Assembly: GCF_032116555.1 (NCBI RefSeq)
Contig: NZ_CP134949.1
Span: 1,426,001 to 1,490,000 of the forward strand
Length of the DNA: 64,000 nt
Source: Halobaculum sp. XH14
GTDB taxonomy: Archaea; Halobacteriota; Halobacteria; Halobacteriales; Haloferacaceae
Direction: 5' to 3'
Numbering within the stretch: the first letter of the stretch is position 1; the number at the start of each line of letters is the position of its first letter. The position numbers and the translations under genes are program-made. Below are positions 34,819 to 43,211 of this stretch, piece after piece. Below the pieces are notes generated by a model. That model saw only the letters and a program-made list of their open reading frames with translations, was not told the origin of the DNA and did not search any database.

Positions 34819-34933
34819 CCGTGAGCCACCGTGTGTTACTGGGGCGCAGCGCCGCTTAGCGTTACGCCGTGGGAGCGTTCCCACGGTGTGGACGGCAGTG
34901 GGCCCACACGCCGATGGATGTCCTGCCCGGGGG

Positions 34934-34941
34934 ACTTTTAC
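34934..34941 (+). promoter_or_regulatory. TATA box of the 34965 regulator gene
   Basis: ACTTTTAC centred about 27 nt before the ATG at 34965. It supports a leaderless transcript and this start rather than longer in-frame starts. Confidence 0.55.
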
Positions 34942-34964
34942 GCGACGGCGTGGTAATAAATGAC

Positions 34965-35786
34965 ATGGGCGGCGCGCTCGAGGGCGTTCGGTTCCTGGCG
35001 AACTCCGCGAACCGTGTGCGGGTCCTGGAGGCGCTCGCGGACGGGTCGGCGACCCGACGCGAGGTTCAGGAGACGACGGGAATCCCCCGCTCGACGGTGG
35101 CCAGGAACCTCGCCGCGGCCGAGGACCGCGGGTGGGTCAGTTCGGAGGGGAGCCGCTACGACCTCACAACGTCGGGTGAACTGTGGGTGGCGGAGTTCCG
35201 CGGCTACCTGGAGACCACGGCCGGGATGAAGCACCTCGGTCCCGCCATCGAGTGGCTTCCCGACCCCGCGTACGAACTCGACTTCCGTCACTTCCGGGGC
35301 GCGACCGTCACCACGCCGACGGACGGTAATCCGACCGCCCCGTTCGATAGGGCGCTGAAGCTCGTTCGGGAGGCGGACTCGTACCGTGGCCTCACGCAGA
35401 ATTCGCTTCCACAACTCATGAGCGTCGTCCGCGACCGCGTCGTCGCCGACGAACTGGCATACGAGGGCGTCATCGAAGCCAGCTTTCTCGACGTCGTCCG
35501 GGAGAGTGAGGATCGGGCGGCACGCTGGCGGGGTATCGCATCCCGAATGTATCGGTACGACGGCCACGTCCCCCTCAACGTGCACATCGTCGACGGGCGG
35601 ACGCTCCTCTGGCTCTGCACCGAGAACGAAGCCGGCGAGGACGTGATCGTCAAGGGGCTACTGGAGAGCGAGGTGCCGGCTGTAGTCTCGTGGACGGAGT
35701 CACTGTACGAGGAGTTCCGGGCCGAATCGGACCCGGTCGACGCCGAACTGATGTCGCCGGAGGGGCCGGATCCGCCGGAGTCCTGA
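34965..35786 (+). CDS. Winged-helix regulator with C-terminal effector domain (haloarchaeal MarR/GntR-like)
   Basis: 273 aa. Residues about 5-80 are a winged helix: FLANSANRVRVLEALADGSATRREVQETTGIPRSTVARNLAAAEDRGWV. The remainder holds a conserved archaeal ligand-type domain with RFHFRG-like and LPQLMSVVRDRVVADELAYEGVIEASFLDVV blocks, and VEVHIVDGRTLLWL-type strand (LNVHIVDGRTLLWLC). Many haloarchaea carry several paralogues. It faces away from the SnoaL gene and may control it. Confidence 0.8.
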   Translation: MGGALEGVRFLANSANRVRVLEALADGSATRREVQETTGIPRSTVARNLAAAEDRGWVSSEGSRYDLTTSGELWVAEFRGYLETTAGMKHLGPAIEWLPDPAYELDFRHFRGATVTTPTDGNPTAPFDRALKLVREADSYRGLTQNSLPQLMSVVRDRVVADELAYEGVIEASFLDVVRESEDRAARWRGIASRMYRYDGHVPLNVHIVDGRTLLWLCTENEAGEDVIVKGLLESEVPAVVSWTESLYEEFRAESDPVDAELMSPEGPDPPES

Positions 35787-35911
35787 TTCCGCTACGGGAT
35801 CGCCCCCGGTGTAGCCCGAGCCGTCACCGCGCTCGTCCGGCGCCGCTCCCGCTCGATTTCACTTCCGGCGTCGGCACAACCCACTTACCCGCTCGCCACG
35901 TCCCCTCGCCA

Positions 35912-38713
35912 ATGCGAGGACGGGAACTGCTCGCGACGTCCGGGATCGACTACGGCTTCGACCCCGCGTCGGTTCCCGTCGAGGACGGCGACGTGCTCGA
36001 CCTGCTCGAACCGTCGGTCCGGGAGTGGTGGGTCGACCAGTTCGGCGAGTACGTCCCGGGAAACGGCGGCTTCTTCACCCCGCCACAGCGCGAGGCGATC
36101 CCGCTCATCCGCGAGGGGACGAACAGCCTCATCTGCTCGCCGACGGGGTCGGGCAAGACGCTCGCCTCCTTCACCGCGATCATCAACGACCTCTACCGCC
36201 GGGAGCGCGAGCGAGCGGACGGGCTCGACAACGCGGTGTACTGCCTCTACGTCTCCCCGCTCAAGTCGCTCGCCAACGACATCCACCGGAACCTCGAACG
36301 CCCGCTCGCCGGCATCAAGGAGAACCTCGCGGCCGACGGGCACGAGACGGAGATCCGCCACGCCATCCGCCACGGCGACACGAGCGACAGCGAGCGACAG
36401 CGGATGCTCGAGGAGACGCCCCACATCCTCAACACGACGCCCGAGACGCTCGCCATCCTGCTGAACTCCCCGAAGTTCAAGGAGAAACTGGCGAGCGTCG
36501 AGTACGTCGTCGTCGACGAGATTCACAGTCTCGCGGGCAACAAGCGCGGCACGCACCTGTCGGTCTCGCTGGAACGGCTCGAACGAATGTGCGAGGGATC
36601 GCCGACGCGAATCGGCTGTTCGGCGACCGTCGAGCCGCTGGAGACGATGGCCGAGTTCCTCGTGGGGGGCGAACGGACGGCGGGAAACTCCGGTGCCGGT
36701 GGAGGTGCGGGCGACTGGGAGCCACGCGAGTACGAGATCGTCGACACCCGGTTCGTCCGCGAGTTCGACCTCCGACTGGAGTGTCCGACCGACGACCTCA
36801 TCGGCACGCCCCGGGACGTCGTCACCGACCGCTTCTACGACCGCCTCCACGACCTGATCGGCGACCACGAGAACACGCTCGTCTTCACGAACACCCGGTC
36901 GGGCGCCGAGCGGGTGCTCGGCACCCTCCGCGAGCGGTTCGACGCGTACGACGGGGACAACTCCGGCTGTCACCACGGGTCGATGTCGAAGGGGACGCGG
37001 GAGTCGATCGAGGCGAAGCTGAAATCGGGCGACGTGGACGTCGTCACCTCCTCCACGTCGCTCGAACTCGGCATCGACATGCCCCACATCGACCTGGTCG
37101 TCCAAGTGGGCTCCCCCAAGTCGGTCGCCTCGCTGCTCCAGCGCGTCGGCCGCGCCGGCCACCGCCTCGGGCAGACCGTCGAGGGGCGGGTCGTCGCGCT
37201 CGACCGCGACGAACTCGTCGAGTGTGCGGTAATGTTGCGGAAGGCCGAGGAGGGGTTCGTCGACCGCGTGTTCGTCCCCGAGAACGCCCGGGACGTCGCC
37301 GCCCAGCAGGTGTACGGGATGGCGATCAACGACGTGTGGCGCGAGTCGGACCTGCGCGAGACGCTGGGTCGGGCGTACCCGTACCGGAACTACGACGGTT
37401 GCGACTGGGAGGAACTCATGCGGTATCTCACGGCCGGCTACGAGGGGATGGAGGATCGGAACGTGTACGCGAAAGTCTGGCGCGACACGAACGACGCGCC
37501 CGACGGCGAGCACCACTACCCCGAGTACGACGTCGGCGAGCCCCTGATCGGAAAACGCGGCCGGCTCGCACGGGTCATCTACATGACGAACGTCGGCACC
37601 ATCCCGGACTCGTTCACCTGCGACGTCTACACCCGCGCCGACGACGAGTGGGTGGGACAACTGGACGAGAACTACCTCGACACGCTGGAGCCGGGCGACG
37701 TGTTCCAGCTCGGCGGCGGCACCTACGAGTACCGCTACCGGCGCGGCTCGAAGGTCCGCGTCGACCCCTCGAGCGCCCGGCCCACCGTCCCGTCGTGGTA
37801 CTCCGAACGGCTCCCGCTGAGCTACGACCTCGGACGGGAGGTGCTCGACTTCCAGGCGGCGGTCCTCGACCGGCTCGAGGACGGCGGCCAGCCCGCGGCC
37901 CGCGAGTGGCTCCGGGAGTTCCCGCTCGACGAGAACTCGGTGCGGGCCCTCGCGCGGACGTTCGACGAGCAGGTTCGCTACGCCGGCCGGGAGTCGGTGT
38001 CGACGCCCGACAGGCTGGCGATCGAAGTCGAACTGGACCGGGAGGAGTACCGCCGGCACTACTACGTCCACTCGAACTACGGCCGCGAGTTCAACGACGG
38101 CCTCTCGCGGCTCGTCGCGTACCACTGCACGAGACGGGCGAACACGAACGTCCAGGTCGCGGTCGCCGACAACGGCTTCACGGTCTCGATGCCGCTCAAC
38201 CGGAAGGTGGACGTGCCGGGCGTCATCGAGGAGCTCGATCCAGACGAGGTCCTTCCGGACCTCCGTGCGGCCCTCGACGGGACCGACCTGCTGAAGCGCT
38301 ACTTCCGCATCAACGCGACGCGGGCGCTGATGATCCTCAAGCGGTACAAGGGGTACGAGAAGTCGGCCGCCCAGCAGCAGGTGTCCTCGGAGATGCTCAT
38401 CTCGTTCGCGCGGGACCTCGACTCGTTCGCGGTGATGGAGGAGACGTACCGCGAGATCACCGAGGACAAACTGAACCTCGGGGGCGTCCGGGAGGTGCTC
38501 GGCCGCGTGCAGGCGGGCGAGATCGACGTCGTGGACCGGGAGGTCGAGAGCCCGTCGCCCCGGGCGTTCGGCCTGGCGACGCTGATGGCGAGCGACGTCG
38601 TGCTCGCCGAGGACGAGTCGGCCGTGCTCCAGGAGTTCCACGAGCGCGTCATGGACGAACTCGGCGACGACGCGAGCGACGGCGCGCTGGCCGAGATCGA
38701 GGGCGACGACTGA
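35912..38713 (+). CDS. lhr: Lhr-type superfamily 2 helicase
   Basis: 933 aa. RecA domain 1: Q-type region FFTPPQREAIPLI, Walker A SPTGSGKT at 76-83, DEIH box in VVVDEIHSLAG near 206, and GCSATV. RecA domain 2: FTNTRSGAERVL, STSLELGIDMPHIDLVVQVGSPKSVASLLQRVGRAGHR. A winged helix and the large Lhr C-terminal beta-barrel domain follow. It unwinds DNA or RNA-DNA hybrids 3' to 5' in repair. CTTACC at 35884-35889 fits the ATG at 35912. The long antisense frame over this gene is an artefact of GC-rich coding. Confidence 0.9.
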   Translation: MRGRELLATSGIDYGFDPASVPVEDGDVLDLLEPSVREWWVDQFGEYVPGNGGFFTPPQREAIPLIREGTNSLICSPTGSGKTLASFTAIINDLYRRERERADGLDNAVYCLYVSPLKSLANDIHRNLERPLAGIKENLAADGHETEIRHAIRHGDTSDSERQRMLEETPHILNTTPETLAILLNSPKFKEKLASVEYVVVDEIHSLAGNKRGTHLSVSLERLERMCEGSPTRIGCSATVEPLETMAEFLVGGERTAGNSGAGGGAGDWEPREYEIVDTRFVREFDLRLECPTDDLIGTPRDVVTDRFYDRLHDLIGDHENTLVFTNTRSGAERVLGTLRERFDAYDGDNSGCHHGSMSKGTRESIEAKLKSGDVDVVTSSTSLELGIDMPHIDLVVQVGSPKSVASLLQRVGRAGHRLGQTVEGRVVALDRDELVECAVMLRKAEEGFVDRVFVPENARDVAAQQVYGMAINDVWRESDLRETLGRAYPYRNYDGCDWEELMRYLTAGYEGMEDRNVYAKVWRDTNDAPDGEHHYPEYDVGEPLIGKRGRLARVIYMTNVGTIPDSFTCDVYTRADDEWVGQLDENYLDTLEPGDVFQLGGGTYEYRYRRGSKVRVDPSSARPTVPSWYSERLPLSYDLGREVLDFQAAVLDRLEDGGQPAAREWLREFPLDENSVRALARTFDEQVRYAGRESVSTPDRLAIEVELDREEYRRHYYVHSNYGREFNDGLSRLVAYHCTRRANTNVQVAVADNGFTVSMPLNRKVDVPGVIEELDPDEVLPDLRAALDGTDLLKRYFRINATRALMILKRYKGYEKSAAQQQVSSEMLISFARDLDSFAVMEETYREITEDKLNLGGVREVLGRVQAGEIDVVDREVESPSPRAFGLATLMASDVVLAEDESAVLQEFHERVMDELGDDASDGALAEIEGDD

Positions 38714-38908
38714 ACCGCTCGCTCTCGGAACACGGGGACGTGGTCGAGGCGAGCACCGCGGTCGCCTCGCGACGACACCGACGGTGGCGAGGAATTTCAC
38801 GTCGGGATGGATGCCATGACCCCGGAGGAACTCAGCCGGAAAGCGTGTCCGCTTCCTGATCGGAAGCTCGATCCCAAAGGCTATCTGTTTTTCGTCTGAT
38901 GTCTACGT

Positions 38909-39448
38909 ATGCTGCCCTCCTTTCGGCTGACGCTTCGAAAGGCCTGTAAACGGTACGGCCCCGGTCGTCTTCCCAGCGCAGATCGCCCCGACGTCGGCGC
39001 CGGATACGCAGCCGCTTCCGCGGCGGTTTTCGCGACCGTCCTGTACGGCATCGTGCTGAGCGCGTATGCCGTGGGAGGGCCGAGCGACGACTGGATCGCG
39101 AGTTTCCTGTTTCCCGCCCTCGCGCTCCCGCTCGTCGTGCCGTCGGCGTTTCTCCTCGGCGTCGTCGGCTGGCGGCTGTCGCCGTCGGCCTCCTCGTTCG
39201 CCGGCATCGTTGCCGGCGGGCTCGGAGCGATCGCGACGTATCTCGTGTCGCTCGTCCTCCTCGCGGGAGTGCTCGCCGCCGGAGCCGTCCTTTCACTGAC
39301 CGGTGGGACCCTCGTGGAGGCCGCCGAGTTCTCGGCAGCGCTCGTCGCGCTGGCGTTCGTTCTCACGTGGTGGGTCTCCATCCCGGTCGGCTGCCTCTCG
39401 GGACTGGTGTACATGAACGTGACCGGGACCGCCGCGAACGCCACGTGA
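38909..39448 (+). CDS. Membrane protein of unknown function
   Basis: 179 aa with a basic N-terminal 40 residues and four membrane helices (about 33-55, 66-88, 98-123, 140-165). Unrecognised family. The promoter area has TGTTTTTCG at 38885-38893. The preceding 195-nt gap (38714-38908) shows nothing else. Confidence 0.65.
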   Translation: MLPSFRLTLRKACKRYGPGRLPSADRPDVGAGYAAASAAVFATVLYGIVLSAYAVGGPSDDWIASFLFPALALPLVVPSAFLLGVVGWRLSPSASSFAGIVAGGLGAIATYLVSLVLLAGVLAAGAVLSLTGGTLVEAAEFSAALVALAFVLTWWVSIPVGCLSGLVYMNVTGTAANAT

Positions 39449-39499
39449 CCGAGCGCCGATACCCCTCACCCTTTTGATGGAGCGTCTGAACCCACGCCC

Positions 39500-39958
39500 A
39501 TGGAGACACTCGACTCTCGCGTCCGTCTGGTCTGGATCGCGGGCACGCTCGTCACGGCCGGCGTCCTCGCCGTGATCGGCTACGGCCTCCTGCGGTTCGA
39601 CCTCCCGGTCCCCCGGGCGCTCGTCGTCGCCGTCGTCGCGCTCGTGGCGATCGCCGGCGTCGTGCTCGCGCTCCTCCGCTACCGCGTCTGGCGGTTCGAG
39701 GTGCGAGAGGACTCGCTGTATCTCGTTCGCGGCGTGCTGACGCGGACCGACACCTCGGTGCCGTTCGTCCGCGTCCAGCACGTGGACACCCGACGCGGGC
39801 CGGTCGAGCGCGCGGTCGGCCTGGCGAGCGTCGTCGTCTACACCGCCGGCACCCGCGGCGCGGACATCTCGATCCCCGGACTGACGCCGGAGCGCGCCCG
39901 GAGCCTCCGCGAGCGACTGCGCGATCTCGCGACCGAGAGCGAGCTGGACGCCGTCTGA
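39500..39958 (+). CDS. bPH2-domain membrane protein, YdbS-like
   Basis: 152 aa. Two membrane helices (about 10-28 and 40-60), then a bacterial PH domain: RVWRFEVREDSLYLVRGVLTRTDTSVPFVRVQHVDTRRGPVERAVGLASVVVYTAG. YdbS and YdbT pairs occur next to each other in Bacillus and archaea, with roles suggested in resistance to antibiotics or cell-envelope stress. Its stop is 1 nt before the YdbT-like start. Confidence 0.85.
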   Translation: METLDSRVRLVWIAGTLVTAGVLAVIGYGLLRFDLPVPRALVVAVVALVAIAGVVLALLRYRVWRFEVREDSLYLVRGVLTRTDTSVPFVRVQHVDTRRGPVERAVGLASVVVYTAGTRGADISIPGLTPERARSLRERLRDLATESELDAV

Positions 39959-39959
39959 G

Positions 39960-41798
39960 ATGACCCGACTCCACCCGCTCTCGGCCGGCATCGACGCCGT
40001 CCAGCGCGCGATCCAGTTCGGGTCGTTCGCCTTCTTCGGGGTGATCATGCTGTCGGGACCCCTCGGCGTCCTCGAGTTCTTTCCGGCGCTGCTGCTCGCG
40101 CCGGTGGCGGCCGTCGTCGGCGCGGGCTATGCGGTCGCGCGCTATCTGCGGTTCGAGTACGAACTCGCCCCGGAACACCTGATCGTCACGTCCGGCGTGT
40201 TCTCACGGCAGGAGCGGGAGATCCCCCTCCGTCGGGTCCAGAACGTCGACGTCTCCCGGACGCTCGTCCAGCGCGTCCTGGGGCTGGCGACGGTCCGGTT
40301 CGAGACGGCCGGCGGCAGCGCCACGGAAGCGGAACTCGACGCGCTCGACGCGGACGAGGCGGACCGACTCCGACACGAGGTCGGCGAGCGCGTCAGGGCG
40401 ATCCGGGATGCGGAGCAGACCGGGGACGACGAATCCACGGTCGACGACGGCGAGCCCGGCGTACCTGCCGACCCTGCCGACTCGGCCGCCGAAACGCGTC
40501 GACCCGCGTCGGCACCCGACTCCCGGGGCGAGACCCTGTACGAGATCTCGACCGAGGACCTCCTCGTCCTGAGCGCCGTCTCGTTCCGTCCGAGCGCGGT
40601 CGTCGCACCCGTGTTCGGCGCGCCGTTCCTCGGGGACGTCGTCGCGGAAGGCGGACTGTTCGTGTTCCGTCTGGTCGGCGGTGCCAGGGCGGGCGGGCTC
40701 TCGGACGTGCTCGCGGCCGGCGCGACCGCGCTCGTCGGCGTCGTGGCGTTCGCGCTCACCGTCTGGGTCGCCAGCGCGGCGCTGACGTTCGCCCGCTACT
40801 ACGACTTCAAACTCGACCGGGTGGCCGACGAACTCCGGTACGAGCGCGGCCTGCTCGGTCGGTACAGCGGGACCGTCCCGCTGGGGAAGGTCCAGACGGT
40901 TTCGGTCGGCGAGAACGTCGCCATGCGTCGGCTCGGCTACGCCAGCCTCTCGGTGGAGACGGCCGGCTACGCGCCGGGGTCGAGCCGCGCGGGCGGCGCC
41001 GAGACGGCGATCCCGCTCGCGGCGCGAACGCGGGTCGTCGAACTCGCCCGGGACCTCCAGCCGTACGGCGAGCCGACGTTCCAGCGCCCGCCGAACCGCG
41101 CGCGGCGGCGGTACGCGATCCGGTACGCGCTCGTCTCGCTCGCCGTCGCTGCCGGCGTCTTCGGACTCAGCGTCGCGGTGGCCCCGCTGCCGGCGTTCGC
41201 CGCGGTGGCTCCGCTCCTGGGGCTCCTGCTCGCTCCCGTCGCCGCCCGGGCCAAGTGGCGACACCGCGGCTTCGACGAACGCGCGGACGCGGTGCTCACC
41301 CGGTCGGGGTTCTGGCACCGGACCACGCGAGTCGTGCCCTACTACCGGCTCCAGACCGTGTTCGTGCGCCGGACGATCTTCCAGCGCCGCTGGGGACTCG
41401 CCAGCCTCACGGCCGATACGGCCTCGACGACGAGCCTCGTCGGCGGCGACGCGACCGCCCACGACATCGACGAGGACGCCGCGGACGGGCTCCGCGAACG
41501 CCTGATCGAGCGACTCCGGGAGGATCTGGCGGAACGACGCGAGGACGTGAGCCCGAACGGAACGGCTCGCGGGCCGAACGGTGTCGGGGAACTCGATGAC
41601 GGTGACGGCACCGGACGGGGCCGCGGAACTACCGGACGAGGAGACGCGGACGGTGTCGGTGACGGTACCGGCGTCGGCGGCGACGGAAGCAGCGCCGGTG
41701 GCGACGGAACCGGCGTCGGTCGTGACGGCGGACGCGATGGTGACCGCGGCGGGGATGGCCGAACCGACGACGGCACCGCCGACGGTTCCAGCGGGTGA
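39960..41798 (+). CDS. Multi-bPH2-domain membrane protein, YdbT-like
   Basis: 612 aa. Three bPH2 repeats, each with the pattern PLRxVQNVDVxR..LGLATVxxETAG: near residues 60-125 (IPLRRVQNVDVSRTLVQRV), 280-345 (VPLGKVQTVSVGENVAMRR) and 440-505 (VPYYRLQTVFVRRTIFQRR), separated by pairs of membrane helices. The last 70 residues are a Gly/Asp/Arg-rich repeat tail with degenerate GDGTGxG units. Operates with the YdbS-like partner immediately upstream; function of the pair is unclear. Confidence 0.87.
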   Translation: MTRLHPLSAGIDAVQRAIQFGSFAFFGVIMLSGPLGVLEFFPALLLAPVAAVVGAGYAVARYLRFEYELAPEHLIVTSGVFSRQEREIPLRRVQNVDVSRTLVQRVLGLATVRFETAGGSATEAELDALDADEADRLRHEVGERVRAIRDAEQTGDDESTVDDGEPGVPADPADSAAETRRPASAPDSRGETLYEISTEDLLVLSAVSFRPSAVVAPVFGAPFLGDVVAEGGLFVFRLVGGARAGGLSDVLAAGATALVGVVAFALTVWVASAALTFARYYDFKLDRVADELRYERGLLGRYSGTVPLGKVQTVSVGENVAMRRLGYASLSVETAGYAPGSSRAGGAETAIPLAARTRVVELARDLQPYGEPTFQRPPNRARRRYAIRYALVSLAVAAGVFGLSVAVAPLPAFAAVAPLLGLLLAPVAARAKWRHRGFDERADAVLTRSGFWHRTTRVVPYYRLQTVFVRRTIFQRRWGLASLTADTASTTSLVGGDATAHDIDEDAADGLRERLIERLREDLAERREDVSPNGTARGPNGVGELDDGDGTGRGRGTTGRGDADGVGDGTGVGGDGSSAGGDGTGVGRDGGRDGDRGGDGRTDDGTADGSSG

Positions 41799-41822
41799 GG
41801 CCGGCGCGGCGTGGTAGCCCTC

Positions 41823-42449
41823 TCAGGGCTCCCACTCCACCTCCGCGTCGGGAGCGTTCTTCAGGACGCTTCGCAGCCCTCGCCGGGCGGAGCGATCGGA
41901 CGAGTAGCCCTCCCCGGATGTGGCGATGACGTTCCCGTTCCGGTGGACGAGCCGCCAGCGCCACTCGTCGGCGCTGTCACGGTAGAGCTGGAAGCGGGCC
42001 AGGCTGGGTCCCTCGGCGGTCGGGGCGTCGGCGGGCGGGGCCACGAACGCGTCGCACTCCTCGATCCCCTCGGCGTCCCGGTGTCCCGCGGCCTCGGCGC
42101 GCATCGGTTCGCCGGGCGGTGCGCCCCAGAGCCTGGACCCGGTCGCGCTCCCGACCGTCGCCGCTCGCCCGCTCGCATCCGCACCGGTCGTTCCCGACGC
42201 CGCGTACTGCCGGCTCGACGTGCCGAGCGCGCTCGCGGGCGAGAGGCCGCCGGCGAGGATGGCCGCGACGACCAGCAGCGCCGCCGAGAGCACGACGAAG
42301 TTTCCGCTCGGCGCCTGTCCGGCCAGCGCGCCGCCGGTCCGGACGACGAACACGGTCAGGTAGAACGCGACGACCGCGAGCACGATCATCACGAGGAACC
42401 CGACGACGCTCTCCAGGAAACTGCCGAGTGCCCTGCCAACTCGTGACAT
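41823..42449 (-). CDS. Membrane-anchored DUF1508 (YegP-like) protein
   Basis: 208 aa. Two N-terminal membrane helices (about 14-35 and 49-66) and a polar linker lead to a C-terminal DUF1508 domain near residues 150-208: FQLYRDSADEWRWRLVHRNGNVIATSGEGYSS. In bacteria YegP is soluble and usually holds two DUF1508 repeats; here one is tethered to the membrane. The gene is convergent with the YdbT-like gene. Confidence 0.78.
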   Translation of the reverse strand: MSRVGRALGSFLESVVGFLVMIVLAVVAFYLTVFVVRTGGALAGQAPSGNFVVLSAALLVVAAILAGGLSPASALGTSSRQYAASGTTGADASGRAATVGSATGSRLWGAPPGEPMRAEAAGHRDAEGIEECDAFVAPPADAPTAEGPSLARFQLYRDSADEWRWRLVHRNGNVIATSGEGYSSDRSARRGLRSVLKNAPDAEVEWEP

Positions 42450-42661
42450 GCCTAGGCGGACCCGACCCGCCCCAATAACTATTCTCCGCTTACCGTCCCA
42501 TCGCGGACGCGCTTAACCCGGATTCCCGCCGCTCAGGCGGTACGGGTTCCCTTCCTGTTTCCTCGTCGCCCCCATCGAGACGACGCGGACCGGAACCGGT
42601 CGGCCGTTCCGGTGGGCGCCGCGAGGTATCCGGGGCTCGCCGCGGTCGGCACCGACCCGCC

Positions 42662-43168
42662 TCACACGTCGTACCGGGGGATCCGGGCGAACCGCGCGAA
42701 CAGCGAGCCGAGGACGTACCCGTACACGAAGTGTGCCAGCAGGGTGACGACGACGAACGTCCAGAACGTCCCCTCGGCCCTGTTGGCCCCGAACGCGAAG
42801 AAGAAGCCGGTCCAGACGATGCTCGCGAACACGACGCCGCGGAGGCCGATGGAGCGCGAGGGGGGCAGGGAGCCGGCTAGGGCGACGAACAGTGTCGGGA
42901 GCATCGTCATCCCGATGGCGACGAAGAGGGCGACCCCGACCGGGAACGCCCAGGGGGAGGGGACTGCCACGCCGAGGAAGGTCGCGAGGCTGGCGAACTC
43001 CGTCGGCGAGAGCGCGCCGAGGGCGGCGGCGGCGACGAGCAGCGGTGCCATGGCGAGCACGCCGACGAGGCCGGCCCCGCCAGCGATCGCCAGCTTCCGC
43101 GGGGTGATGTCGCTCGACCCGTCCGATTCCGACTCCGTGGACGTCGCCGTCTCGGCGGAGTTCGACAC
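42662..43168 (-). CDS. Four-helix membrane protein (DUF6789-like)
   Basis: 168 aa. A polar Ser/Thr/Glu N terminus of 25 residues, then helices near 27-50, 72-95, 106-126 and 136-155, ending in a short polar tail. Resembles small membrane proteins near respiratory genes in haloarchaea; role unknown. The gap 42450-42661 upstream of its end contains no gene. Confidence 0.6.
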   Translation of the reverse strand: MSNSAETATSTESESDGSSDITPRKLAIAGGAGLVGVLAMAPLLVAAAALGALSPTEFASLATFLGVAVPSPWAFPVGVALFVAIGMTMLPTLFVALAGSLPPSRSIGLRGVVFASIVWTGFFFAFGANRAEGTFWTFVVVTLLAHFVYGYVLGSLFARFARIPRYDV

Positions 43169-43211
43169 GGGTCGACGGAGGGGCAGGCCGACAATAAACG
43201 CCGAGCCTGCA

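Noticed and set aside
35885-38800. A 971-codon antisense frame over the Lhr helicase
   Set aside because: Val/Arg/Asp/Glu-rich without motifs; a typical antisense artefact of the helicase gene, which itself has every SF2 motif.
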